A DNA stretch of 64,000 bases from Balamuthia mandrillaris (GCA_031835245.1 JAVKOQ010000004.1:62001-126000); one strand, 5' to 3'. Numbered from the stretch's first letter, positions 1 through 10,151 are shown. Notes: generated from the letters alone by a model not told the origin. Program-made: numbers and translations.

Positions 1-78
1 AAAAGCAACTACAGATAAAACAAAAAAGTGAATAGCTGTGTTTTTATATTTTTTTGCGTCTAATTGATTGAGTATCAT
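1..78 (-). CDS. N-terminus of an unidentified membrane protein (partial)
   Basis: The first 26 codons of a minus-strand gene that leaves the window at base 1. The ATG is at 76-78, preceded on the minus strand by a good AAAGGA ribosome site. The visible peptide has a short polar start (MILNQLDAKKYKN) and then a hydrophobic stretch (IHFFVLSVVAF), suggesting an N-terminal membrane segment or signal anchor. It is divergent from uvrC. Too little is visible to assign a family. Confidence 0.5.
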   Translation of the reverse strand, partial: MILNQLDAKKYKNTAIHFFVLSVVAF

Positions 79-156
79 TTTTTCCTTTGATAAATTTAGT
101 AAAAATTATACAACAATATTTTAATAAATATTTAATTTAATAATAAAATTAGAAAA

Positions 157-1842
157 ATGGAAAAATTTAAAAAATTGATAGAAAAAAAAGACTTTCCAAA
201 GACATTTGGTGTTTATAAATTCTTAGATGAGTATAAAAATGTGCTATATGTTGGTAAAGCAGAAAACATCTATAACAGAATGAAACAATATGCTGCTGGG
301 CACATAAATTCTTACAAAACACATTCATTAATTAATCAAACAGATGATATTGAATTTTTTATCACTAATTCAAAAGCAAATGCTTTGATTTTAGAAGATA
401 AATGAATCAAGCTCTATAAACCAAATTTTAACATTTTACTAAAAGATGACCACACTTATCCTTATATTGAAATTAATAAGAATTTAGATATTAAATTAGC
501 TTACAAAATTGCTAATAAACGAAATTTTTATTTTGGACCTTTTGTAAAAAAATCTGATGCTTGAAACTTAACAAGATTTTTAGAAAGTAAAGTTAAATAT
601 GAAAACGGTTTACCAATAAATAGTTTATCCCCAGAAGAAAAAAATCAAAAACTTGAAATTTGCAAAAAGATTCTAAAGTTAAAAAATGCTTCATTTTTAA
701 AGCAAATTTTAGAAGAAGAAGCTTTATTTGTACAACAAGAAAATTATGTAAGAGCTAATGAATTAAAACAAATTCGCCAGGCTCTAAGTGATTTACAACA
801 ACAAAAAGAAAGCATTACATTAGCAAATAACAAAGATGTTGATTTCATTTTTGTCGCTCAGTATCAAGAATTTGTCTTCATTTCACTTCTTTTTTACAGA
901 AATGGCTCTTTATTTTCCTACAAAAACTTAAATTTAAGTTTAATTTTTAACTTAGAAGAAACATTTATTATGTTTTTAAAAAATTATTACAAAAATAATT
1001 TAATTCCAGATCAAATTGTTTTAGACAATCTCTGAGAAACATTGGATTTTAAATCTGAATTATCTAGTTTAAATATAACTTTTTCAAATAATAAAAAGCT
1101 TGATTTAATTATGCAAATGGCAAAAGATAATAATCAATTTTTTGTTCAAGAAAGATTAAAAATACTTCAAAAAGAACAACAAAAAGAAAATATTGTTCTA
1201 GAAAAATTATCACAAGATTTAAAAGTTGCCAAAGCAGATAAAATTATGATTATTGATAACTCTCACTCTAATCTTCAAAATATTGTTACAGGAGTTATTT
1301 TCTTTATTAACGGCGTACATCAAAGCAAATTTAATAGATTTTTTAATGTTTCAAAAAATTTAAAATCTGATATAGATTTTATGTATGAAAGTATCAAAAA
1401 ATATTTTTCAATTAAAAGTTTTTTAAAACCTGATCTTATTTTTGTAGACGGCGCTCAGCAACAAATAAAAAAAGCACAACAAGCTTTAAAGGAATCAAAT
1501 ATTTATGTTCCTTTATTTGGAATTGTAAAAAACAAAAACCATAAAACTCATTATGTATTAGATCAAAATCTTCAAAAAGTTGAAAATATTAGTCAAGAAT
1601 CCTTCAATTTCCTTTCTAATATGCAGATTCAAGTAGATGAATTTGCAAAAATAAAGCACAGAAATAAAAACATCAAAATTTTAACTTCTTCCTTTTTAGA
1701 TCAGTTAAATATTGATAAAAAAACTCAAGATAAACTTTTAACTTACTTTAAAACTTACAAAAAAATTAAAGAAGCTACCGAAGAAGAACTTAAATTATTC
1801 TTAAATGCTCAACAAATTAAAAAACTAAAAAATTATTATTAA
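157..1842 (+). CDS. uvrC: UvrABC excinuclease subunit C
   Basis: UvrC makes the two incisions around a lesion in nucleotide excision repair, acting with UvrA and UvrB. The protein is 561 aa, normal for mycoplasma UvrC. The N-terminal GIY-YIG nuclease domain is clear: GVYKF near residue 18, then VLYVGKAENIYNRMKQY. A UVR-like helical segment (LQQENYVRANELKQIRQAL) lies near residue 200. The C-terminal RNase H-like half contains DLIFVDGAQQQIKKA, and a helix-hairpin-helix tail follows. Several TGA codons (for example 403-405) must be Trp. The ribosome site is weak. A strong terminator follows at 1911-1947. Confidence 0.93.
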
Positions 1843-1910
1843 AAAATTTAAATTGTAATCAAAATCTTAATTTATGTTTTTTCTAATAAAACTATTGAAT
1901 TTATTTTTTT

Positions 1911-1947
1911 CACAAAAATACCACAAATAATTTGTGGTGTTTTTGTG
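1911..1947. terminator. Bidirectional intrinsic terminator
   Basis: A 17-bp stem (one G-T pair) with a 3-base TAA loop: CACAAAAATACCACAAA pairs with TTTGTGGTGTTTTTGTG. T-rich on both sides, it lies between uvrC (+) and the convergent membrane gene at 1985-2551 (-), so it can end transcription in both directions. Confidence 0.85.
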
Positions 1948-1984
1948 ATTATTTTGTAAATTTATTATTATATTTAGATAATTT

Positions 1985-2551
1985 TTAATATAAATATTTG
2001 ATTTTTAACTTTTCTATATATTCTTTTTCATCTTTAATAAATGGAATAAATATTAAGTTGGTTATTAACATTGTAATCAATCACACCACTACAATCATTA
2101 CTAATCCTATATATATTTCATTCACAGCAGCTGATGACCCGACGAAAATTTCACTCATTAAAACAACATATAAAAACACAATAAAAGCAAATATTTTTGA
2201 AAACAATAATGTTATAAATTGGAATTTTTTAAAATTTGTGTTTTGTTTTACAACATTAAACTCTTTTTGATTTTTCAATCCAAAAATAAAAGGAAAAATT
2301 CAAAATAAAATTCTATTTTTTGTTCCTGAGATATATTTTACTGAAAAAAATATTTGATATATAAAAGTAAAAATGGAAATTAAACCAACAGTAGGAAGAA
2401 TAAATAAAGAAGAAATAAAAGTTAATCTACCTGGAGGTTGTGGTAGTATATTTGCAAATATGAGTAGAAAAACAAGTAAATAAATTAGAAAAAATCATCT
2501 AAAAAATGAAATAAAAAAGAAAGTTATTACTTTTGTTTTATTTTCTTGCAT
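1985..2551 (-). CDS. Uncharacterised multi-pass membrane protein
   Basis: 188 aa. The ATG at 2549-2551 has a strong AGGAG site. Three TGA codons are read as Trp (a fourth tryptophan is near the C-terminus). The protein starts MQENKTKVITFF and has about four hydrophobic segments: FFLIYLLVFLLIFANIL, a second around FISSLFILPTVGLISIFTF, then FIVFLYVVLM and YIGLVMIVVVWLITMLI. A lysine/glutamate-rich tail (FIKDEKEYIEKLKIK) ends it. I do not recognise the family. It faces uvrC across a shared terminator and lies downstream of asnA; the 43-base gap to asnA would allow co-transcription. Confidence 0.7.
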
Positions 2552-2594
2552 AGAATCTCCTATTTTTATTCTATTACAAAAGCAAAAAATTTTA

Positions 2595-3578
2595 CTACAA
2601 TAAAATAATATTTTCTTTTTTGGCTTCTTCAAGAATTTTTTTAGGTCAGTAACTAGATTGAACTTCTCCAATATGTGCTTTTTCTAATAAAAACATACAG
2701 AGTCTGCTTTGACCTATTCCGCCACCGATAGAAAATGGTAAGTTTTCGTTTACTAAATCATGGTGAAATTGTGATTTTTGTTCTAATTGCGGCTTAGTTA
2801 ATTTACTTTGCTCTAATAAAGCTTTAGCATCAACTCTTATACCCATTGAAGAAATTTCGATTGCCTTATCTAAGGTTTCGTGATAAAAAATTAAATCACC
2901 GTTTAAATTTCAATCATCATAGTCAATGGCTCTTCCTGAGTGTACTTGTCCAGACTTAAGTTTTCAACCAACTCTGATAACAAAAAATGCTTTTGCTTTT
3001 TCTTGTGCAAATTTTGTTTCTCTTCGTGATGGAGTAAGTTCAGAATATAAATCTTCTAGTTCTTGAGAATCAATAAAAATCAATTCTTTTGGTAATTTAA
3101 TTTTAAGTTGTGGAAATTTTTTTACTAGTTCTGCTTCAGTATTTCTTATTTGATCATAAATTGTTCTAATAGTTTGTTTTAAATAATCAAGATTTCTATC
3201 TTCTTTTTTTATAATTTTTTCTCAATCTCATTGATCTACATAATAAGAATGAAATGGGGAAAGAATTTCTTCTTTTCTAATTGCGTTCATATCAGTATAT
3301 AAACCTTTATAAAGGTAAAAATCATATTCTCTCAAAGCATATCTTTTTCATTTCGCTAGTGAGTGAACAATTTCTAATTTTGTGTCTTGATCTTTTGGAA
3401 TAAAAGAAACAGCAGCTTCGCCATTTAATGTATCATTTAACCCAGTTAGTGGTTCGACAAATAAAGGTGCGGTAACTCTTGTAAGTGATAAAGCTTCTGA
3501 TAAAAATTTTGGAAAAATAATTTTTATAGACTCAATTGCTTTTTGTGTTTCAAAAATGTTTAATTTAGATGTGTACAT
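2595..3578 (-). CDS. asnA: Aspartate--ammonia ligase (AsnA)
   Basis: Makes asparagine from aspartate, ammonia and ATP. It is a class II aminoacyl-tRNA-synthetase-like enzyme. The 327-aa length matches the family (about 330). The N-terminus ([20 protein letters not shown], then [23 protein letters not shown]) and the C-terminus ([33 protein letters not shown]) are AsnA signatures. The start at 3576-3578 has AGAAAGGC upstream. A leader of roughly 220 bases with two long inverted repeats lies between a candidate promoter (3809-3814) and the ATG, so control by RNA structure is possible (inference). Confidence 0.92.
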
Positions 3579-3652
3579 TTTGCCTTTCTATATTAGATAT
3601 CTAAATAGAAACTTTTTATTAATAGCAAAAAATTATCTTGATAAAAGAAAGA

Positions 3653-3792
3653 TTAATCAAAACTTATAATTTTAATAACTATTAATATAAAAGTTTTGAT
3701 TAAATATTATTTATATTAAAAAAATTATTATTAAAATTTAAACCATTTAAAAAATGATTATTCAAATTAGCGTTTAAATTTAATAATAATTT
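3653..3792 (-). promoter_or_regulatory. Two tandem inverted repeats in the asnA leader
   Basis: The 316-base gap 3579-3894 holds no gene. It has two long inverted repeats read on the minus strand ahead of asnA. The outer one pairs 3722-3743 with 3772-3792 (11 bp + one bulged A + 10 bp, loop 28). The inner one pairs TTAATCAAAACTT at 3653-3665 with its perfect complement at 3691-3703 (13 bp, loop 25). Neither is followed by a long U tract, and no T-box GGTGG core is visible. They could be regulatory leader hairpins, mRNA stabilisers or protein-binding palindromes. Confidence 0.5.
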
Positions 3793-3808
3793 TTGCATAA
3801 TTGCTATA

Positions 3809-3814
3809 ATTATA
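3809..3814 (-). promoter_or_regulatory. Candidate -10 box for asnA
   Basis: Minus-strand TATAAT, the best -10 match upstream of asnA. The -35 region is poor, as usual in mycoplasmas. If used, it gives a leader of about 220 bases. Confidence 0.4.
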
Positions 3815-3842
3815 CTCTTTTGTTAAAAAAATAATAATAATA

Positions 3843-3872
3843 AAAAATACACTAACTTTTTAGTGTATTTTT
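3843..3872 (-). terminator. Intrinsic terminator after tRNA-Ile
   Basis: A perfect 13-bp stem (AAAAATACACTAA with TTAGTGTATTTTT) and a CTTT loop. On the minus strand it ends in a T run just downstream of the tRNA 3' end. Confidence 0.8.
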
Positions 3873-3894
3873 GAAAAAGTGGTCAAAAATGAAA

Positions 3895-3971
3895 TGGTGG
3901 GAACGAATGGGATCGAACCATCGACCTCACGATTATCAGTCGTGTGCTCTAACCATCTGAGCTACGCTCCC
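3895..3971 (-). tRNA. tRNA-Ile (anticodon GAT)
   Basis: The 77-nt cloverleaf includes an encoded CCA end. The acceptor arm GGGAGCG pairs with CGTTCCC (one G-T). The D-arm AGCTCAGATGGTTAGAGC, an anticodon loop with GAT in a CTGATAA context, and the T-arm GGTTCGATCCC are all intact. It lies downstream of rplM-rpsI on the same strand. A short hairpin (GGCAAC-AAA-GTTGCC, 3979-3993) and a TATAAT (4000-4005) sit just upstream. Confidence 0.97.
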
Positions 3972-3999
3972 AATAACAGGCAACAAAGTTGCCAATATA

Positions 4000-4005
4000 A
4001 TTATA
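4000..4005 (-). promoter_or_regulatory. Candidate -10 box for tRNA-Ile
   Basis: Minus-strand TATAAT in the short gap between the rpsI stop and the tRNA, 29 bases before the tRNA 5' end. The tRNA may have its own promoter besides read-through from rplM-rpsI. Confidence 0.4.
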
Positions 4006-4014
4006 CTATAAAAA

Positions 4015-4413
4015 CTAACGTTTTGAAAATTGTCTTGAACGACGTGCAGCTCTGAGTCCGAATTTTTTTCTTTCTTTTGCACGCGCATCACGAGTTAACA
4101 TACCTTTAGATTTTAATTCTGGACGGTAATCTGCTGAAGCTTCTAATAATGCTCTTGCAATTCCTAACCTAATTGCTCCAGCTTGTCCTGAAAGTCCACC
4201 ACCTGTAGCGTTAACACTAATATTTCATTGATCTGTTGTTTTAGTGATTTCTAATGGTTGTAATGCATCTTGAATTAATAAATCTAATTTTAAGTAATCT
4301 TTTGCTGCTCTTTTATTAATTTTAAATTCACCTGTTCCTGGAGTAATTATGACTCTTGCTACAGAAGATTTTCTTCTTCCTAATCCACGATAAGTAATTT
4401 TTTTATCTGCCAT
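4015..4413 (-). CDS. rpsI: 30S ribosomal protein S9
   Basis: S9 sits in the 30S head, its C-terminal tail reaching the P-site tRNA. The 132-aa protein has the family start ([22 protein letters not shown]), the [19 protein letters not shown] core, and the basic end [21 protein letters not shown]. One TGA is read as Trp. The ATG lies 2 bases after the rplM stop, the standard rplM-rpsI operon. Confidence 0.97.
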
Positions 4414-4415
4414 AA

Positions 4416-4853
4416 CTATTTACCTACCTTTAAAATTTCTGGTTTTTGTGCTTCATGTTTATGTTCTGGACCTGCATAAACAAATAAATTTTTTCTTTGT
4501 TTATCACCTAATTTTGTATGAGGTAACATTCCTCAAACAGCTTTTTCAATTAAAGCAATTGGTCTTTTAGCTCTTAAATTTTTAGCATTAATAGTTTTTA
4601 ATCCGCCAGGATATCCTGAGTGTGAGTAATAAATTTTTTGTTCTTCTTTTTTAGCTGTTAAAACAACTCTATCAGCATTTATAATAATAATGTTGTCACC
4701 CATATCTACATTTGGTGTAAATGTAGGACTAGTTTTACCTCTTAAGTGAGAAGCTGCTAATGTAGCTACTCTACCAAGAACTTGTCCAGCAGCGTCAATA
4801 ACATATCACTTTTTAGTAACTTCTTTATGTTTTACTAATGTGGTTTGTCTCAT
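4416..4853 (-). CDS. rplM: 50S ribosomal protein L13
   Basis: An early-assembly 50S protein, 145 aa, the usual size. The start [21 protein letters not shown] follows an AAAGGA site. The middle has [16 protein letters not shown], and the end is [14 protein letters not shown]. It is first gene of the rplM-rpsI operon and divergent from the ABC ATPase gene at 5031. A TATAAT at 4918-4923 (-) would give a leader of about 60 bases. Confidence 0.97.
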
Positions 4854-4917
4854 CACAATTCCTTTTATATTTTTTAATTAATTTTAAATAATGTAACAGG
4901 TTTAAGCAAGTTTTTAA

Positions 4918-4923
4918 ATTATA
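4918..4923 (-). promoter_or_regulatory. Candidate -10 box for rplM-rpsI
   Basis: Minus-strand TATAAT, 65 bases before the rplM ATG, inside the 177-base divergent region. Confidence 0.45.
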
Positions 4924-5010
4924 CATTTTTATTTAAATAACACAAGAAAAATTTTTATTTTTTATTAACCAATAATTTTTTAAAATTTTCAATTAAGAAT
5001 TATATTTTAT

Positions 5011-5016
5011 TATAAT
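5011..5016 (+). promoter_or_regulatory. Candidate -10 box for the sugar ABC cassette
   Basis: TATAAT 14 bases before the ATG at 5031. No Shine-Dalgarno lies between, so any leader would be only a few bases long. Confidence 0.45.
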
Positions 5017-5030
5017 AATTTTTAATTATC

Positions 5031-6268
5031 ATGAGCTCAACAAATTATTTAATTAATGTCAAAAATTTAAAATTTCAATATGATAAAAAACAGGTTTCTT
5101 TAGATATTGAAAAATTGACATTTCCAAAAAATAAAATAATAACTTTACTTGGACCAAGTGGTAGTGGAAAGACTACTTTCTTAAACCTACTAATTGGTTT
5201 TTTAAAACCTACAAAAGGAGAAATACAAATTAATCAAGATCCAGAATTTTCTAATTTTGGATTCATTATGCAAGATAACAACCTTTATGAAGAAATAAGT
5301 GTTTTTAAAAATGTTTATTTAAGTGCTAAAAACTCTAGCAAATGAAAATCTGAAGTTAGAAATTCTTTATGAATTGAAATTAAAAATAAGTTTTTAGCTT
5401 CAAAAACGAAGGATTCTGATGTTGTTAAATTAGACAATTTATTTGCTAAATATTTAAAAAAAAGTATACATGTAGCAAAGCATCAAGTTTTTTTGTTAAA
5501 TTGATGTATACTAAAATTTTATTTTATTTACTTAAATTAAGTTTTAAAAATATAAAAATTCTTTTATTTTTATTAGAAAATAATTATTTAATTCAATTTT
5601 TTTTCAAATCCTTTATGCCTATAGCAAAAAAACTTCAAATTGAAGAAATTATCAACAAAAAAGCAAATAATATAAGTGGCGGACAAAAGCAAAGAGTAGC
5701 ATTTGCTAAAGCTATTATTAAGAACACAAAATTAATTTTTATGGATGAACCTTTTGCTGCTTTAGATGCAAAAATCAAGGAATCTACAATTAATTGGTTA
5801 GAAAAAATCAAAAAAGAATTTGATTTATCAATTGTTTTAGTAACACATGATCAAACTGATGCTTTAAAAATAAGTGATTACATCACTGTGTTAAATCAAG
5901 GAAAAGTGATGCAATTTGGTGAATCAGAACAACTTTATAACAATCCAGCTAACTTGTTTGTAGCTAAATTTTTAGGCTTTCCTGAAATCAATTTTTTTAA
6001 AAACCAAAATGGTATAGATTTCTATGTACGAGCTAATAAAATCATTGTATCTAGCAACAAACAAGAAGGATTTTTACCTTTTAAAATTGATTCAAAAAAA
6101 TTAATTGGTGAATCTTTATTGTACAAAGCAACAAGCTTAAACAATGAGAATCCTATTAGTTTAAACTTTTTGCAAACAAATAATTTTGAAACCCAATCAA
6201 TTATTTATCTAAAAATAAATGAAGAAGATCTTTTAAAATTTGACAAAGAAGGACAAAGGGTTTTATAA
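5031..6268 (+). pseudogene. Sugar-type ABC transporter ATPase (MG187/MsmK-like), frameshifted as assembled
   Basis: The energising subunit of the import cassette completed by the two permeases downstream. The first reading frame has Walker A (GPSGSGKTT) and the Q-loop (FGFIMQDNNLYEE). The second frame has the signature [15 protein letters not shown], Walker B (IFMDEP), the H-loop (VLVTHDQTDAL) and the C-terminal regulatory domain. Between them is the long insertion typical of mycoplasma MG187-like ATPases. The frames differ by one base; both are open from 5450 to 5537, so the shift lies there, probably in A8 (5456-5463) or T7 (5488-5494). One base more in the run would restore a protein of about 413 aa. 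The context T TTA AAA AAA is also slippery. Confidence 0.8.
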
Positions 6269-6269
6269 A

Positions 6270-7295
6270 ATGAAGAAAAATAATAAAATTTTAAACAAAA
6301 TGTCTTCATTTTCTGAAGCAACTTGAAAAAAACTATCTCTTAGTCTGAGAAAAAATTGAAAAGGTTTTACTTTGATAACTCCTTTATTAATTTTTTTAAT
6401 TGTTTTTTCAATTTATCCTTTGTTAAATTCATTTTTTTACTCATTGAGAGACTTTGAACAATATAGCAGGATAAAATGACACTTCGGAATTAGTAATTAT
6501 CATTTTCTTGTTTCTGATTATAGATTCATTGATAGTGTGAAAAATTCTACTATTTTGTTTTTTGTGGCATCCCCTATTGCAATTATCGTTGGTTTTCTTT
6601 TAGCTTTGGTTATATCTTCTTTGACCCTAAAAATTTCAAAAAATATATTCATCACTGCTCTTTATTCACAGTTTTTTATTTCTGCATTTGCTGTAAGTGT
6701 AGCTTTTGTTTTGTTATTTGGTGATAGAAATGTACTAAGTGTATTGTTACAAGAAAAATTTCATTTTGGAAAATACGATTTTGTTAGTGGAAACCAAAAA
6801 ACACCTTTAATTATTTTATTATGTATATTTCAACTTTGAAGAGCAATTCCGTTTAATACTGTTTTATTTAGTTTTGCAATCAATAAAATTAATCTTAAAT
6901 ATAGTAAAAATCTAAAAATAGATTCTTTATCTTTATTCGATAAAGTTAAAAATTTGTATTTTCCTGAAATGAAAATAACAATTTTTAACATTGTTTATAC
7001 AAACTTTATTTTTGCTGCGTTGCTGTATCCTCAAGTTTTAATAGGAAATAAAAATTTAAAAGATTTTCATGGAGACACACTAGCTTCTTACATTATTTCT
7101 AGAATAACACAAGATGCTAATGCACCTGTTGCAATGGCAGCATCATTTTTTACCTTCATTTACCTTTGCTTTTTGCTGTTATTTATTTATTTACTGCGTT
7201 GAAAATTTATAAAGTTATACATAAAAGCTGCAATATTTTTAATCACAAAAATAAAAAAATCAATTAAAGGAGTAAAAAATGAACTCACTAAGTAG
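6270..7295 (+). CDS. Sugar-type ABC transporter permease (MsmF/UgpA-like)
   Basis: 341 aa, membrane subunit of a carbohydrate ABC importer (MG188-like). A basic N-terminal tail (about 35 residues) is followed by about six hydrophobic helices (for example TPLLIFLIVFSIYPLL and ILFFVASPIAIIVGFLLALVI). The start overlaps the end of the ATPase gene closely (TAAAATG). The usual EAA loop is degenerate (after FNTVLFSFAINKINLKYSKN), as in divergent mycoplasma permeases. Several TGA codons are Trp. Its 3' end overlaps the next permease by 17 bases. The substrate cannot be read from sequence; sugars or glycerol derivatives are the family's usual cargo. Confidence 0.75.
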
Positions 7296-8133
7296 CAAAC
7301 ATTTTTATCTCATTTATAAACTAATTTTTGAAGTTTTAAAATATGCTTTGATTAGCTTTGTAATTATTTTGATTTTGTTTCCAATTTATTTTTTAATTGT
7401 TCAAGCATCTTTGAATAATAGTGAAGCTCTTTCAAATAATGTTTTTTTAGCTCCTAAAGATAGTTTATGAACTAACATAAAAGAAGTAATGGATCAATTA
7501 TTTTTAAATGGATTTAAAAATTCAATGTTAAGTGTTCTTTTAATTAATTTTTTAAGAATTAGTTTATACTCACTTGCATCTTTTGGTCTAGTAAAAGTAA
7601 GTAAATTTAGTAAAAAAGTCTTCTATTTGCTTTTTATTTTTGTATCTTTAACTCCTGAAATTTCTTTATATATGGGATATAAAATTTTATTATACAAAAG
7701 CAATATTTTAGAATCTAATGTTATTTTTCCTTTAATAATAAACCAAATTTTTTCGTTTTTCTTATTAATGTATTTATATAAAATTTTAAGTTCAGTTCCA
7801 CAGAATAAAATTAAGTTAATGACAATTGATAACTTAAATATGTTTCAAAGATTTGTTTATGTGTATTTAAAATATTTGAAAATGCCTTATTTTTTAATAA
7901 TTATTTTTTCTTCAATCCAAGCTTGAAATGATTTCTTATGACCAACATATATTTTAACTTCAAGTAGTGAACAAACTATTTCTATTTGATTTCAATTTAG
8001 TGGAAGTAGAGATGCTTCAGCAAATTTTTATAATTTAAAAGCAGCAGCTTCATTTATAGCGTTAATTATTCCCTTGTGTACTTATTTGATTTTTTCTCCA
8101 TTTGTTAATAAACAAATTTCTAAGAGTTTTTAA
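7279..8133 (+). CDS. Sugar-type ABC transporter permease (MsmG/UgpE-like)
   Basis: 284 aa, second permease of the cassette (MG189-like). The ATG at 7279 has AAAGGAG upstream, inside the end of the previous gene. Six membrane segments are likely (ALISFVIILILFPIYFLIVQASL is the first). The late motif AWNDFLWPTYIL is characteristic of MalG/MsmG permeases, but the EAA region (LMTIDNLNMFQRFVYVYLKY) is weak. No substrate-binding lipoprotein gene is adjacent. The 3' end overlaps the convergent rsmA by 14 bases. Confidence 0.8.
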
Positions 8134-8892
8134 TAAAATCATAAATTTGGATATATTGATTAAGACTGATTTGTTGCGGTCTTATGTTATAATTTAAATT
8201 GAATTTAACATATAACTCTTTAATTTTTTCTTGATTTAAGAAAGTAGAAAGATTATTATAAAATGTTTTTCTTTTCATAGAAAAACATTTTTTTGTAAAA
8301 TCTAAAAAACCTTTTATGTATTCTGGATTTAAATTTTTTTTGAATTTAAAAGAAACTAAAGCCGAATTAACTTTAGGTTGCGGACTAAAACTAGAAGGTA
8401 GAATTTTTAACTCTTTTTTAACATCAGCTACTAATTGACAAGCAAGTGATAACTTTGAAAAAGCACTTGTTTTTTCTTTAGCTACTATTCGATCAGCTAC
8501 TTCTTCTTGTACCATAATTAGCATAGATTTAAATTTATTAACATTCTCAAAAACCTTGAATAAAATTTGACTTGTTATGTAATATGGCAAATTTGCAACA
8601 AGAATTTTTGGAGTTGTAAAATCTAAATCAGCTTCTAAAAAGTCTTCATTTTTAAGCATAAATTTAGAACTTTTTATTTTATTTTCTAAACAAACAATCA
8701 AATCTTTATCAATTTCATAAGCTAATAAAGATTTTGCAGATTCTAAAAGAGGGATTGTAATAGCTCCTGTACCTGGTCCGATTTCTAAAGCATCCTCATC
8801 TTGAGAATTGGCAAGCTCTATAATTTTATTGATTACAAAATCATCTTTTAAAAAATTTTGTCCAAATTTTTTTTAGCTTGAATGGTCTTCAT
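8120..8892 (-). pseudogene. rsmA: 16S rRNA (adenine1518/1519-N6)-dimethyltransferase RsmA/KsgA, frameshifted as assembled
   Basis: RsmA dimethylates two adjacent adenines in helix 45 of 16S rRNA. Its loss gives kasugamycin resistance in other bacteria. The family motifs FGQNFL, EIGPGTGAIT and NLPYYITSQIL are present. The ATG at 8890-8892 lies inside the end of tatD. After about eight codons the frame breaks in a run of eight A (plus-strand T8, 8867-8874); one more base would join the start to the long frame. The long frame has no ATG or GTG start before its motifs, so an internal start does not rescue it. The run contains the tatD stop codon, so length changes leave TatD unaffected. Expected full length about 257 aa. 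Confidence 0.85.
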
Positions 8893-10150
8893 ATAGTTTT
8901 ATATTAAAAATTCCTTCTATATTTTTTTTGACTTGTTGAGTTAAAGAGTGTAAACTAATTTCTTTGATTCTTGAAAGTAAATAAAAACTTTGTTTAATGC
9001 AAAAACTGTGATTTGGTCACAAAGATCTTTTTGGCTCAGGAGATAAATATGGAGCATCTGTTTCTAGCACAATTTTTTCTAAATCAATATGTTTTAAAAT
9101 CTTTCTTGCTTCTTGGTTTTTCTTATATGTAATAACTCCTGAAAAAGAAAAAAATACATTCTTTAATTGTGCAAAATATTGATAAATTTCAAAGTTTGCA
9201 GAAAAATTATGAAAAACAAATTTAACATCCAAAAAATCACTAACGACTTGTTTTATTGTGTTGAAAAGGAAAAAATTTTTATCATTTGCATTGTCTCTTA
9301 TGTGCAACATTACAGTTTTATTATATTTTTGTGCGATTTTAACTTGTTTTATAAAACACTTTAGCTGTAATTCGAAACTAGGTGATTGATCATAATATAA
9401 ATCCAAACCTACTTCACCAATACCTGCTACTTTTGAATTTTTTGCAACAATTTCTTCTAATAATTGAAAATTATCTTCATTTGTAATATTATTAGGATGA
9501 ATCCCAACAAGTGCAAAAAGATTTGGTACATAGTCTAAATATGAAATAATTTCTTGATTATCTTCTCAAGAAGTACCAACTAAAAGCATTGCTTTTATAT
9601 TGTTTTTGTAGTTAAATTCTAATTCTTGTTTTGGTTCTTTATAATATTCTTTAAAAGGATGAGTGTGAACATCTGAAAAAAAATAATTTTCTTCTAAGTA
9701 AAAATGTAGCAAAATTGCTTCATTTTGTTTGCTAATTTCTTTAAAAATGAAGCTTTTTTTCACTAAATTGTATATTTTTTCTTCTAGTTGAATTTCTATG
9801 AATTTGTTTTTTAAATTAAGTGTATTAATAAAAAAATCTTGAATGAATTCAAAAGTTAAAATACTTCATTTTTCTTCATTTAATAAAGAATTTATTCTTA
9901 AATCAATTGTAAAAAAGTTGGTTTTTATGCTATCTTGAATTATATTTAGATAAAGACCTATTTCTAAAAAATCATCATCTTCATCTACTAATAAAAATTC
10001 TCAAAAATTTTCTTGATTTTCTAAAGTAAAAATCTTAAAACTATCTTTAGTTGATTTTGAAACTAAAGGAAATAAATTTGCTTCATTTTTATAGCTTAAA
10101 TGATATTTATTTTGATATTTTGGTGTGGGTTTTACAAACTGTCAATTCAT
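8873..10150 (-). CDS. tatD: TatD-family metal-dependent DNase with a long N-terminal extension
   Basis: The C-terminal 260 residues are a complete TatD hydrolase: VHTHPF, the GIGEVGLDLYYD Glu, MLHIRD, VFHNFS, and ETDAPYLSPEPKRS with the catalytic Asp. The protein is 425 aa, however, against about 260 in the family. About 160 extra residues precede the TatD domain in one uninterrupted frame. The end of the extension (FFINTLNLKNKFIEIQ...SFIFKE) resembles the last strands of GNAT acetyltransferases, a weak inference. The ATG at 10148-10150 follows a poor AAGAAA site, 1 base after the rsmG stop. Order rsmG-tatD-rsmA is consistent with an rRNA-maturation operon. Confidence 0.85.
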
Positions 10151-10151
10151 A

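Noticed and set aside
3579-3894. T-box riboswitch for asnA
   Set aside because: No conserved GGTGG-NACCGCG core or antiterminator is visible on the minus strand.
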